Shown: one piece after another, positions 25,515 to 37,797 of the stretch
Numbering within the stretch: the first letter of the stretch is position 1
Layout: the number at the start of each line of letters is the position of its first letter
Source of the DNA: Mangifera indica
Taxonomy: Eukaryota > Streptophyta > Magnoliopsida > Sapindales > Anacardiaceae
Length of the DNA: 64,000 nt
Direction of reading: 5' to 3'
Assembly (NCBI RefSeq): GCF_011075055.1
Contig: NC_058138.1
Location: forward strand, 18,636,928-18,700,927
The notes under the pieces: generated by a model
What the model was told of the DNA's origin: nothing
The model's database searches: none
Seen by the model: only the letters and a program-made list of their open reading frames with translations
Made by a program: the position numbers and the translations under genes

Positions 25515-26240
25515 GGCCAAACGACTATTTCCCACCCAAGATATGCTGTAATGACAAGTTTCCCCCCTTTAACTATGGAAATACCAAACACCCACCCATG
25601 GCCAGTTAAATTTAACAGAACCCTAACGCCTGAAAATTTTATCTTCTTTTGCCCCCCTAAAGTTTGAAAACAAAAATTTTCCCCCAGCCTAAGTTTAAGA
25701 AAATGGCAGTTTCACCCTAGGGTTTGGTTTTGAAATCTCCGGCGACCTCTCCGGCTCCGTTGCCGACGGCTTCTCCCTCCCGAAGAATCCTCTCCTTCCG
25801 ATGATCGGTTTCCTCCCATTTGGAGGCCCGATCGTCGCCGGAAAAGCGGTGGGAGACGAACTTCGTCTCCACCGCTTTTCCGGCGACGATCGGGCCTCCA
25901 AATGGGAGGAAACCGATCATCGGAAGGAGAGGATTCTTCGGGAGGGAGAAGCCGTCGGCAACGGAGCCGGAGAGGTCGCCGGAGATTTCAAAACCAAACC
26001 CTAGGGTGAAACTGCCATTTTCTTAAACTTAGGCTGGGGGAAAATTTTTGTTTTCAAACTTTAGGGGGGCAAAAAGAAATTATATTTTAGTTTATTTTTT
26101 AATATTATAGAGAAAATGACAATTTTACCCTTAACCCCGTTACTTTTAACTGGCCATGGGTGGGTGTTTGGTATTTCTATAGTTAAAGGGGGGAAACTTG
26201 TCATTACAGCATACCTTGGGTGGGAAATAGTCGTTTGGCC
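25515..26240. mobile_element. 726-bp palindromic Mutator-like foldback element with GC-rich core
   Basis: Flanked by perfect 9-bp direct repeats AACTTAAAA (25506-25514 and 26241-26249). Ends are GGCCAAACGACTATTTCCCA and its exact inverse. The left arm (25515-25860) and right arm (25862-26240) are nearly complementary along their whole length. They differ mainly where the right arm has an extra AT-rich stretch (about 26080-26135). The centre is one base (25861) between AGACGAA and TTCGTCT. The core (about 25735-26005) is GC-rich, unlike the AT-rich flanks. It opens similar 67-68 codon frames on both strands, the expected result of a palindrome. No transposase is present. The core may be captured host gene sequence, as in Pack-MULEs, but I could not identify a source. 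Confidence 0.9.
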
Positions 26241-26249
26241 AACTTAAAA

Positions 26250-29200
26250 TGATGTAAAGAATTCCTCTAGAGAGTCCAATTGGTCTTCCATTGGGGCGTG
26301 AGAAAGAAGCGCGTGGGGATGGTTTCCATCAGAAATACTGGCCGATTACTTGTCAGTAGCGAATCGTTCCCAGTGGAAAATCGTGGAACTGGTCATCAAA
26401 GATTCCCAATTCATCTAAGACTCCTGCATAATCGTCCACCGTTGTGTTACTCGTGTGGTTGAACTTTTTTTTGCACTTAAGCCCTTTTAATATATAGTAA
26501 TTATTATTTTATTATAAGTTTGCTTGATTAGATTGTCATTAGTAAGCCACTGTCACGTAAAATATCGTTTTCTATATTAATTATCAGTTTAGTTGGCACC
26601 AACATGTCCTTCAGTTGCTGATGACATGTGTCCATGTTTTTTTTTTACCAACCATGTTGGAAAATTATCAAGAATAAATATTCCCAATTTGAGTTGAGTT
26701 ATGCCTAAGTTTGAATATACTTAAATTCGACTTAAACTAGAAAAGTTGAGTTTCAGTCTAAACTTAAGTTTAAAAGAAACCAAATTCCAATTCAGATTTT
26801 AATAAAATTTAAAAAATTATGATCTTTAATAAAAGAAAACATAAAAAAAATTAAATTTTGTTAGAAAAAGAAAAAAAGTAAACTAATTTATAATGAATAA
26901 GTTGAGTTGTTAGAGTTTCTCTTTCTATTATGGGATTTTTTGAACTAGGTTATAGTTATTTATGTCAGATGAAATTAGTTTTATTAGTGTCTTTTTTCAT
27001 GAGATTTTTTCTAAATAGGTTTATTGATGTTTACGAATAGATTTATTATGGGTTCGACTTATTTATAGTAGATGAACGACGTTATTTTAATCGATATATA
27101 TTAAAATAATATCTTTTTGATTAATATAAATCAAAATAATATTATTTTAGTATTTTTTTCTCAATAATAATATTGAATCAAACTTAAACCTCTACTTCAC
27201 TTAAACTCAAACTGAACTTTAAACTTAAGTTTGATTCAAACGAGCATAGCTTAAATAATTTTGAAGATAGTTTAATGAATTCAAGCTTAACACCCCTCAA
27301 AACGAATCGAGTTTGAATTTTGTTCAACTTAAATTCAACTCTAACACATGTAAGAAAACCAAAGTTGGAGTTACTTCATTCTACATAACTAGTTTTTTAA
27401 CTGTAAAAATTACTTTTTCTTTTTTTTTTTCATAAAGTTTTATTTCCAAACATATGTATGTATTCCTTAAATTGATTAATATTTTTTAGAAAAATGATAA
27501 TTATATTTTTTTTACAAATTTTTTCTTTCCAAATTTATGTATGTCTTCATTAAATTAATTTATATATTTTTTTTGAAAAAAATAATTACATTTTAGTACT
27601 TTTTTTCTATTCATTCAATGAATTTATATATATATATATAGGAAAAACGATAATTACATTCATTTCCAAAACTTTTCTTTTTTAAATATGTATACCTTTA
27701 TTAATTTTTTTCAAAATAACCATAATTACATTCTTTTGCAATAAAATTCTTTATAAATATATGCATGTCTTCAATAAATTAATTTATATATTTTTAGAAA
27801 AAAAATAATTGCATTCTTTTATACAAGTTCCTTTTTAGGTGTACATATGTGCTTCATTAAATCAATTTATATTTTTCTAGAAAATTGAATTATGAGATTA
27901 TTATTTGCCAAAATCTAAAATTATTATTGGATCAATTTTAATATTCCCTAACACATTCTTACTGTAGTACCTAAAATACAATTGTAATAAAAAATTGACA
28001 AACAACAAAATTTTATAATCCTTTATATATAAAGTGCATTTTTAATATTCACCTTTTATTGAAGGTTTGAGTTTGAGTTTTTATTAGATTTGTAAATATT
28101 TGATTTATCTGATATAATAATTATTTGTAAAATCTTGATTTATCAATATAGTGGTTGTAGGTTCAGTTACTACGTCTCAAATTTACCCATATAATAAATA
28201 CGAACAAGGTCACTGTTATAAAAAAAAAAAGATTTCACATTTCATTTTTACGTATATTTAAATTACACCCTCCATCATTGCTCTACACACAATCACACAA
28301 AAAAAATCGCAAACACACATTGTCATATTTGATTCTCAAACTCTTCAATTTTCATCAATTGTGTCTCTCTTATCTATAATTATTATATCCGATAAGAGAG
28401 ATAAAATATAACGCTCATAAATAAATCCCGTATTGACTAAATATAAGAGAAATGTTAAGTACATATATGCATTGTACATCACTTAAAGATAATTAAATAA
28501 TTTGTGAATTGCTAAATAAATAAGACATTTCTTTGTTACAAAATTCAAAAATAAACCCATATTTTGATTATTAAACTGAAAAATATCTTAATAATAAATT
28601 ATCCTATTAGATCAAAACGGTATATGATATGCTTTGTTTCCTTTGAAGACACAAGATCTTCTATGATTATTATTATTATTTAATTTTAGCTCGATGTTCA
28701 TAATCTTTATTATAAAAACACATAACAATAACATGTTTAACAATTTAAAGTAAATCTTCCCAACAAGGTAGAGTTTACAACATAAATTTACTGAAATCAG
28801 GGGACGAAAAAAAAAATACAAATAAATAAAGGGACAACCAGGAAAATATTATCACGTTTCCAATTAACCATTGTCAACTTAAATCATGCTTTTTTCATGG
28901 CCAGAGATGCATTGTAAAGATGCTGAAAAACCGTTTTCGTCTGGATTCGCTTCCATACCATTTACATAAATTTCCAAATAAATAAAAAAAATACAAATTG
29001 TACCTAATATTTATGTAAATTATTGCAAACAAATCCCTCACACACTCTCCCTACCACACTTCTCCGCCCAATCAAAATCATCTCTTGTTTTCTTTATTTA
29101 AGGTAAATTACAACTTCTCTTACTTGTACTGGTCGGCTTTGCAAATTCAGGATTGCTCGGAAAGGTGTTTCTCGGAAACATTTGTTTCTGTTTTCAGATA

Positions 29201-29597
29201 AGAATTTTCAAATTACAAGGTTCCGACTTATTGTTGCTGAGATACTGATTTTGTGAATGTTTGTAGAATTGGTGTTAGGATCATTAGCTGTTTGGTTGCT
29301 GATGAAATTTTGGAAGTATGATAATAATAGTCGAAGAGTGAATTTTTACTTAAGTACTTGGTCGAGTTTTGATAAAGTTGAATTTCATTTTTTTTAATTG
29401 TTTCGGGCAATTTCTAGGTAAGTATTTTTTTTCCTTGGCCAAGGTTTGCATGCAGTTTTGAATGCTTGCATGAGGCTTAATTTAGTGTAACTTTCATTAT
29501 ATCTTGAAATTCTGAACTCTCGTCTTATTTATAACTAATTGTGTTGAGGTTGATTTCTGTTTCGGGACTGTGGATGTAGGTGTAGTATTTTGTGGAG
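26250..29597. other. Intergenic region before the HDS gene
   Basis: Contains a GC-richer stretch of unknown origin at 26270-26460, then AT-rich DNA. A tandem repeat field lies at 27404-27890. A piece at 28446-28510 (GTACATATATGCATTGTACATC) resembles the AT-rich MITE family. From about 29040 the sequence becomes the pyrimidine-rich promoter and leader of HDS; an intron in the 5' UTR is possible, because a CTAG-GTAAGT site lies near 29417. Confidence 0.5.
27404..27890 (+). repeat. Degenerate tandem repeat, about six units of 68-89 bp
   Basis: Recurrent units contain GATAATTACATTCTTTT, then an AAATATATGTATGTCTTCA-like phrase and AAATTAATTTATATATTTTT. Unit marks fall near 27406, 27495, 27581, 27649, 27721 and 27804. 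The copies are diverged, so the array is old. Confidence 0.7.
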
Positions 29598-32500
29598 ATG
29601 GCGACTGGAACAGTACCAGCTTCATTTCCGGGTTTAAAGACCAGGGACTCAGGCTTGGGGTTCGCTAGAAGTATGGATTTTGTGCGAGTTTGTGATTTGA
29701 GAAAGTGCAGATCTGGCAGAACAAGAGTCTCTGTGATAAGGAATTCAAATCCTGGTTCAGATATTGCTGAGCTTCAGCCTGCATCAGACGGAAGTCCTCT
29801 ATTAGGTAATATTAATCTTGATCTGTTATGTTGATTCTTTTGTATTATCCGTTTCTGGCTTAGAAACTGGAGAAAAACAGGAGAGAGTAATAATTGGGGG
29901 GTTCACTGTTGTAATTCATTCTGTAATTTATTGGATAATAGCGTGACAATAGTGTATTATCGTGAAATCTAAGATTTGTGTTTGCAATTTTTCTTTTTAT
30001 TTTGAGGAAATGTTAGTGACTAATGAGTAATGGCTGCTCGAGGTCAATTTGAAAGTGGTTTTGTTTAACAGGAATGAACTGGTTTTAGTCTTATATGTTG
30101 TACTTAAAATCATGTATATTGTTCTCAATAATTATGAATTCTACTTATTTTTCTGTTTGCTTTGGTGTTTTGATTAAGTTTTAGTATCTTAGCTTAATTA
30201 AGGTTATTTATTTTGTCCTACTGGCTGTGCAGGCTCTACTGTTAGAACTACCATTTATATATTTATTTTTTGATCAACCAGACACAGATTAAGGATTTTG
30301 AATCAGTAGTTCCATCCGCATACTTTCTCTCTTTATGCATGGTTTTGCGTAATCTAATGAATGATTATTTGATTGTAGTTCCTAGACAAAAGTATTGTGA
30401 ATCCATTCACAAAACTGTCCGAAGGAAAACACAGACGGTGATGGTGGGAAATGTGGCTCTTGGTAGTGAGCATCCCATTAGAATTCAAACAATGACTACA
30501 ACTGACACTAAGGATGTTGCCGGAACAGTTGAACAGGTTATTTAACTTGCCTACTTTTAAATGAACATTCTGTCTGTTTTGCTCTCCCCACTAGCTTAGA
30601 GAGTAGGACTTTTTAACTGTATCTGTCACACTGCTAGCTATAAATTTGATGATTGGCAAGTTTTGCTCTTCTTGTGGGTAACAAGTACTAATTATACGTT
30701 AGTGAACTCCTGATTCGTTGTTAAAATGTTAGAGTCGATATTGTCTGGTTTTTTCAATGGTTATGCTGATTGAAGTGCCCTGCTAGATGGAGCAACCTGA
30801 AAAACTACTAAATCTTGGTGTGGCTGATTTGTAAATCACAGGATAGAAGATCTAGAACAGTGTCCAATAAAATAGTTGGAAGAATATGTAAATATTTTAG
30901 GAAACATGACTTAATCCTCTTTAGTTAATAAAACGACTTTTTAGATATTATGTATTTCAGAAACTTAGTGAAAGTTATCAATGTGAAGCTATAAGAGGTT
31001 CAACCTTCCTGTTGATGGTTCATCCTGAAGCTGTATTAATATTCTAGGTATTTACATCTAATTATCTTATATGCTTATGTTAGGTAATGGGAATAGCAGA
31101 CAAGGGAGCAGATATTGTTCGGATTACAGTTCAGGGGAAGAAAGAAGCAGATGCTTGCTATGAGATCAAGAATTCACTTGTGCAGAAAAAGTAAGCCCAA
31201 ATTATTGTAAACACTATTGAACATTTTCTGAAATGCCACTTCCATATTTGATATAATATTCAACCTATCACTATTTCTGCAGTTACAATATACCTCTGGT
31301 GGCAGATATTCATTTTGCTCCTGCCGTTGCACTGCGAGTTGCTGAATGCTTTGACAAAATTCGTGTCAACCCAGGAAATTTTGGTATGAAGTTGGTCATT
31401 TGTTCAATTTTCTTTTAGATGGTTTATCTCAACTGTTCTGGAATCAACAAGGTAATTCATTGCAGCTGATAGACGAGCTCAATTTGAGAAGCTAGAGTAC
31501 ACAGAAGAGGACTATCAAAAAGAGCTTGAACATATTGACCAGGTCACAGAACTTCACAATTAATTTATACCAACTCCTTGGGAAATTATCTAATGTTTCA
31601 CTAAGATCCAAAGTTTTTGCTGCATAAAATGTGATTATGCTTGCCAGAAAAGAGCAGTGAAAAGGGAGTAAATGGAATAAGGGAATAAAAATTGGAGTTG
31701 CGTGTATATATCTGATAGATTTCTTACATAAGTTATGTAAGAAATTAGAAGGCTGCACATTGTAGTCTTTAAGACATTTATTTTCTTGAAATGTGTGCTT
31801 TCACATTAAAAGTTAGTCTGAAAATTTTTACTTCACATGATTGTTAAAGTTCTGTGCCAATACGAATGTCCCATGATACTGAGTACTGTATTATTTCAGA
31901 TAGAGGCAAAAATGATCAAGAACCATGTTTTCTTCTTTGAACTGTCTGTGTTTATGCAACTGTCTTCATGTTTACAAAAAACTTGATTTGGTCAAAATTA
32001 ACACTTATTCTATGAAGATGGGGTCAATCTGCACTGTTGATTTGTATTATTTCTTGTCACTATAGTTACCTTTTGCTCCCTTCTAACTACATCAGGTATT
32101 TACGCCATTAGTTGAGAAATGTAAGAAGTATGGAAGGGCAATGCGTATCGGGACAAACCATGGGAGCCTTTCAGATCGTATTATGAGCTACTATGGAGAT
32201 TCTCCCAGGGGAATGGTAAGCACTTTGTTTCTCACTTACTGCCGGAGAATTTTTGACTGTTGAATTCTGGCTTTGAAATCCGGTGAATCATACTAATTGT
32301 TGATATAAAACAGGTTGAATCTGCATTTGAGTTTGCAAGGATATGCAGAAAGTTGGACTTCCATAACTTTGTATTTTCTATGAAAGCAAGCAATCCAGTT
32401 GTTATGGTCCAGGCATATCGTCTGCTTGTAGCTGAAATGTATGTTCAGGGCTGGGATTATCCATTACACTTGGGGGTCACTGAAGCTGGAGAAGGTGAAG

Positions 32501-35500
32501 ATGGTCGCATGAAATCTGCCATTGGCATTGGGACCCTTCTTCAGGTACGATATAATCTGAATTTCATAGCAACTAAAATAATTAGCCATTCAGAATTCTC
32601 ATGTTATTTTGTTGTAACTGGAATTAAGATTTTACATTTGTACTACTAAATGTTGTTCTTCAAACCTCCATAAGGTTGCAGCTGATTTGAAGGGAGTTTT
32701 CATGTAATTACAGTTTGCTGATGGAAAAGCTTTACCTTTGATAGAAATAAGTTGGTCCATTGATTTGTATATCTGATCGTACTTCTTTCAAAATCTACCT
32801 TAATTGTCTTTAGTTATATGCCACAAGAAGCATTACACATGCAAAGCTCGTATCTTGATAATTACAAAATTAAGGAAGTGCATTGGATATGCAGGATGGT
32901 TTGGGTGATACAATCAGAGTTTCACTTACGGAACCACCAGAGGAGGAGATAGATCCATGCAGAAGGTTGGCCAACCTTGGTATGAGAGCAGCTGATCTTC
33001 AGCAAGGAGTGGTAGGGTTTTGCAATATCCTGTAATCAGTTCTAATGCAGTAAATTCTGTAATATTAGTTTAAATCTCATTTGATGGAATATTTTTCTTC
33101 TTACAGTTGCCATTTGAGGAAAAGAACAGACATTACTTTGATTTTCAACGTCGATCTGGTCAACTCCCAATGCAAAAGGAGGTTTGCCCTTAACTTCATA
33201 GAAAATTGGCATCACATCATTCCTACTTTTTGCTTCTCTTTTACTTTTCAAATAGGAACTGATACTTTATTAGGACAGGGTGAGGAGGTAGATTATAGAG
33301 GGGTTCTGCACCGTGATGGCTCAGTTATCATGTCTGTCTCTCTAGATCAGTTGAAGGTAACAATCTGTTAACAACTCTTCCCATATTCTTTTCCCTTGTT
33401 TTTTCCAGGAAGGGATTGAGATATAATAGTAACGTTATCAACTTGTTTTCTTTTTCTTAGGCACCTGAACTGTTATACAAGTCACTTGCAGCAAAACTTG
33501 TTGTTGGCATGCCATTTAAGGTCTATTCTAACTCCACATTATTTCAATAAAAGCTTATATACATTCAAGTCTGAATTTTTTTTGACAAATTTTAACTTTG
33601 TTTTAGGATCTAGCAACAGTAGACTCTATCTTGTTAAGAGAGCTCCCACCAGTTGACGATCAAGATGCTGTAAGGAATTTACTTCTCTACTTTTTTTACT
33701 GTTGGGAAATATATTTATGTCCTCTCTCTCTTTCTCTCTTCCCCCTTTCCTTTTTATTCTCTAAATCAATTGTGTCTGACTTTATTCCTAAATAATTTGC
33801 TGATTTAACTTGTAACTTGATCGAAATAAAAGAAATGACTTTTGATATTCTTTGTATTGTTACCAGCGCCTGGCTCTCACGCGATTGATAGATATAAGTA
33901 TGGGGGTTATAACTCCATTGTCTGAGCAGCTGACAAAGCCATTGCCCAATGCCATGGCTCTGGTAAATCTAAAGGAGTTATCAACTGGTGCTTACAAGCT
34001 TTTGCCAGAAGGTGTTGCTTTATCACAGTTCTCTGGATACTGGGTTCATCGATAATAACTTTTTCATTGCTTTTCTTTTGTTTGTTTTATCCATTAAGGT
34101 GAGCAGATTTCATATATCTGCTGAGCATACACTCATATCACATTGATTTTTTTCAGGAACACGTTTGGTTGTGTCATTACGGGGTGATGAAGCCTATGAA
34201 GAGTTGGAAATCCTCAAAGACATTGATGCAACCATGATTCTTCATGATTTACCTTTTACTGAAGATAAAATTGGCAGAGTGCATGCTGCAAGGAGGTAAA
34301 AGTGTTACAGACTTCTAAATATGCAAATTATTAATTAGTTGAGGAAGTAAGGCTACAGTATTGGAATATCAATTGTGATTGGTTTTTCGATAGCAATTTA
34401 GTAGTTTAACTGCCCAGTTATTGGGGTAAAACTCATTGTGCTTTTTCCCTGATCAACAAATGCATATTCAAGCAGAACAGTGCCTTTTGAAATCCGTCTT
34501 TTCAGTTGGTTCAGATATGACCCTTGTCTGCCCTAAACAAATTACTCTAGCACTTTTGTATTCCCTATTAACTAAAGTCAAAGCTTATATGATGAATGTA
34601 AGTGTTTTTTCCATGCATGTGTGTGTGAGGGAGAAAAAGTAGGTTAGGTTTAAGATTGTTGACGTTCCCTGATGCTTTTTCTGTTAAGACTGAATAAGTA
34701 ATTGTACTTTTAAGTTAATTAGACCCCTGAGATGGTGTCTAGAGGTGCGTGACCTAGTCCGTTTTCCTGGGCAGCACTATGTTCATATTGAATCCGTCAT
34801 TTTCACTATTTTTTATAGAATAGAATTCTTCAACGCCCTGTGTACTAAATTCTTTATGCTAACAATCCAAATTTTCATCGTGGCTGCAGGCTCTTTGAGT
34901 ATCTAGCAGAAAATAATATAAACTTCCCGGTAATTCACCATATTCAGTTTCCAAATGGAATTCACAGGTAACTGGAAAATCATTAGTTGATAATATGGAG
35001 GTAATAGTAGTTTTGGCTAAAACTCTTTTGCCCTATTTTCAGGGATGACTTGGTCATTGGTGCTGGAGCTAATGCAGGAGCTCTTCTGGTGGATGGACTT
35101 GGAGATGGTGTCCTGTTGGAAGGCCCTGGTCAGGATTTTGATTTTCTTAGGAATACATCTTTCAACTTACTACAAGGTTGCAGGATGCGAAATACAAAGA
35201 CGGTATGGAAGTCAATTTTTAAAAAGAATAGAATCTAACGCCTCGAAGCTAATTATGTTATTGATTATTATGTGTTACCTGAATCTGTGTAGGAGTATGT
35301 CTCATGTCCATCATGTGGCAGAACTTTATTTGACCTTCAAGAAATAAGTGCAGAGATACGAGAGAAAACATCACATTTGCCAGGCGTTTCAGTATTTACT
35401 TAGTCCTTCAACTCTGATTAGATGATGTATATTCTGGCAATCAAGATCAACAGTATAATTTCTCGTCTTTCTCCCTCTTTTTCAGATTGCAATCATGGGT

Positions 35501-35866
35501 TGCATTGTCAATGGACCTGGGGAGATGGCTGATGCAGACTTTGGATATGTCGGTGGGTCTCCTGGAAAGATTGACTTATATGTTGGGAAGGTAAAGCAGC
35601 TTTCTAGCCTTAAAACTTTAATGGGTCTCATTAAAATATATAAATATGTGATTATTGAAAAAAATTATGCACTTAAGGACTTGCAATTTCCAAAAGAACT
35701 TCGTTTGCATAAAAACTTAAAATTTGTTAAGAGAAGGGATTTTAAGTTGGAATTTGTAACGCAGACCGTGGTGAAGCGTGGAATTGTGATGGAGCAAGCA
35801 ACAGATGCGTTAATTCAACTAATTAAAGATCACGGGCGGTGGGTCGACCCTCCTGCCGATGAGTAA
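29598..35866 (+). CDS. HDS: 4-hydroxy-3-methylbut-2-enyl diphosphate synthase, plastidial (HDS/IspG), 19 exons, 740 aa
   Basis: Exons: 29598-29805, 30379-30536, 31084-31190, 31283-31383, 31466-31542, 32096-32215, 32314-32544, 32895-33011, 33107-33181, 33279-33356, 33461-33520, 33607-33669, 33867-34011, 34157-34295, 34890-34967, 35043-35202, 35293-35391, 35486-35590, 35765-35866 (741 codons including stop). It catalyses the reductive conversion of MEcPP to HMBDP, the penultimate step of the plastid MEP isoprenoid pathway, using a 4Fe-4S cluster. After a transit peptide comes the IspG TIM-barrel ([44 protein letters not shown]), then the plant-type central insert, then the cluster domain with VSCPSCGRT (Cys644, Cys647) and [20 protein letters not shown] (Cys678, Glu685). 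Length matches the plant family. The start ATG is the first in frame before the transit peptide. Confidence 0.97.
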
Positions 35867-37323
35867 TTTCAGGTGGTTCATTGAAAGGAGATCACCATAT
35901 ACATCCTGTTGTAGAATGAAGAAATATTGCATAGCAAATGGGAAATTTTACCAGTAGATGAAGGATACATGAATTAAGAGGAGCATCCTCGGTTCGTGTG
36001 CAATATGATGTTGCAACTCTCCCATTAATAATAAATCCACTATTTCCTACCATATATTTATCTATATGTTTTTTTTTTTTTGATAAATTTATCAATTAAA
36101 CTATATACCTTTCACTTTAGTCGAAGGCGGTTTGAGCATTAATGCAGGTCTTATTATTGTTATGGGCCACAATTTTGTTCCTGGCCGTTGAGGTGTTCTA
36201 AATCAGGCCGAAGGAATTATTCTCATCCAAAGTTTATTATTTTTGCAGTTTTAGCCTATTAATTTTTTAAAATCTAAATATTAATTTATCATTTGTTAAA
36301 TCTATTAGAGTAAAATTATTATTTAATCAATAAAATACTAAAATACTAAAATTTTATCTCTTCTTATTATCTAAACTTTAAAAAATTAACAATTATTTTA
36401 AGTCAAATTTAAAAAAGTAATAATTTTTTCTTTAAGGTTTATTTTCCATTTTTCAGCCACTTTTTTCAACGGTCTTTCTCTCCCAATGCTTTTTCTCTTT
36501 TCAACGGTCACTCTCTCCCTCAAGCTGGCTATCTAGACTTGACAAAGATTTTATCTTTGTTTGAGAAGACGAAATCTTGATCTTGTTTTGATGGAAAACA
36601 TTTAAAAAAAATTAAATTGAACCTCCACATTAAACTGTGAATAACCAAAGGGAGACACTGACATTGTGGTGACTGATGAGAAAAACAACCTAGACTCTGC
36701 CTTTGATGTTAAGAAAAGAGGTTGTCACCCACTTCCCTCTGTAGCTCACATGTTATATTTCTACCATTAATTGAGGAAAAAAAAACTTATGGAGTTTACT
36801 CTCAATAAAACAGTTGATTGCATGCATAATAAATGCACTGCAAGTTACACAATTTGCCCTAATATTTAATGCTAATTTAGCAAGTTTCAAATGTTATCAT
36901 ATATCATCATCATGACCTGTACCAGTCACCCCATCCCTCGGATTTTAAAGTTGTGGATGGAGGTGACCAAAATGTCCATTTCTGTATGCACATTGTATTG
37001 CTCTGATAAATGTACGGACAAATTCTAAGCCGTAAGGGATGAACTGTAACATGACAATCATTGGTTAGGTGAGTTAGAAGAACAAATAATTTGAAGACGT
37101 TTTTAGAATGGCTCAAGACTTACCACCTGATAAGAGGCTTTGATGCATCCATCTCTAATGTAATGAAATGTAATGTATATGTATGTATAAATTCTAGTAC
37201 ACTACTACATATTATTATTATTGTTATTATTATTATTAACTAAACTTACATCATCATCATCATCACCCAAAAGAATCAATCACAATTCTCACCAATCAAT
37301 AATTCCAATATTTGAATTCAAAA
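35867..37323. other. Region between HDS and the AGP-like gene
   Basis: HDS 3' UTR to about 36150, one end of a GGCC foldback element from 36206, then unassigned DNA. From about 36900 it is likely the 3' UTR of the convergent AGP-like gene. ATT-rich (37208-37236) and ATC (37251-37266) microsatellites lie close to the latter's stop codon. Confidence 0.55.
36206..36600. mobile_element. Single-ended relative of the GGCC foldback family
   Basis: Begins GGCCGAAGGAATTATTCTCA TCCAAAGTTT, resembling the 25515 and 38822 termini. The AT-rich arm that follows (TAAACTTTAAAAAATTAACA, AAGTAATAATTTTTTCTTTA) resembles the arms of the 38822 element. Two near-copies of TTTTCAACGGTC then occur at about 36465 and 36498. 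No matching right end or target duplication was found, so this looks truncated; the downstream limit is a guess. Confidence 0.45.
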
Positions 37324-37797
37324 TCAGAGAAACTCACTTCTTGCTGCGTAACCGTACTGAGATCTTCTGATATTCTCTCGTCTCTTCTTGTACGCCATTC
37401 CTCCAAACCCTACCAAACACGCTCCCATTACAACCGCCACCACAACTCCAGCCTTCTTCCCTCCACTCATTCCACCACCGCCGCCAGATGACTCTTTTCC
37501 ATCTTCATCCTCATTCGAATCAGTATGCTTCGCATCGCTCGCTTCTGTCACACCTGGACTCGGAGCCGAAGCGGGAGTTGGTGCCGACGACGGCGCATCC
37601 TTCAGATCTGAAGGCGACGGTGCTGGTGGTGAATAAACCGGTGAACTCACTGGAGCATGTGACGGAGATCCGGTTTCCGGTGCTGGAACAGGCGAAGGCG
37701 CAGCGGATAGATCCGGAGAGGGTCCCGGTGAATCTTGAGATAAAGAATACTGTGCAGAAAGTAACAAACAGAAGCAGAAACAGAAGAGTTTGGCCAT
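37324..37797 (-). CDS. AGP-like Pro/Ser/Ala-rich membrane glycoprotein, 157 aa
   Basis: A single-exon gene. Signal peptide 1-20 (MAKLFCFCFCLLLSAQYSLS) is followed by a 60-residue stretch rich in SP, AP, PSP and TP dipeptides (PGPSPDLSAAPSPVPAPE) that are sites for hydroxylation and arabinogalactan addition. Next come an acidic spacer (SNEDEDGKESS), a glycine run, and one membrane helix (AGVVVAVVMGACLVGFGGMAY, about 116-136). The cytosolic tail is basic (KKRRENIRRSQYGY). The Arg/Lys tail argues for a type I transmembrane protein, not a GPI anchor as in classical AGPs. Two upstream in-frame ATGs (37839 and 37803) would add residues before the hydrophobic core, so the ATG at 37797 was chosen. 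It is probably at the cell surface; no specific function can be given. Confidence 0.82.
   Translation of the reverse strand: MAKLFCFCFCLLLSAQYSLSQDSPGPSPDLSAAPSPVPAPETGSPSHAPVSSPVYSPPAPSPSDLKDAPSSAPTPASAPSPGVTEASDAKHTDSNEDEDGKESSGGGGGMSGGKKAGVVVAVVMGACLVGFGGMAYKKRRENIRRSQYGYAARSEFL

Noticed and set aside
25695..26026. Overlapping 67-68 codon frames on both strands at 25.7-26.0 kb as a pair of genes
   Set aside because: They are nearly the same peptides read from both arms of a palindromic transposon, so the frames follow from the symmetry and not from coding selection.
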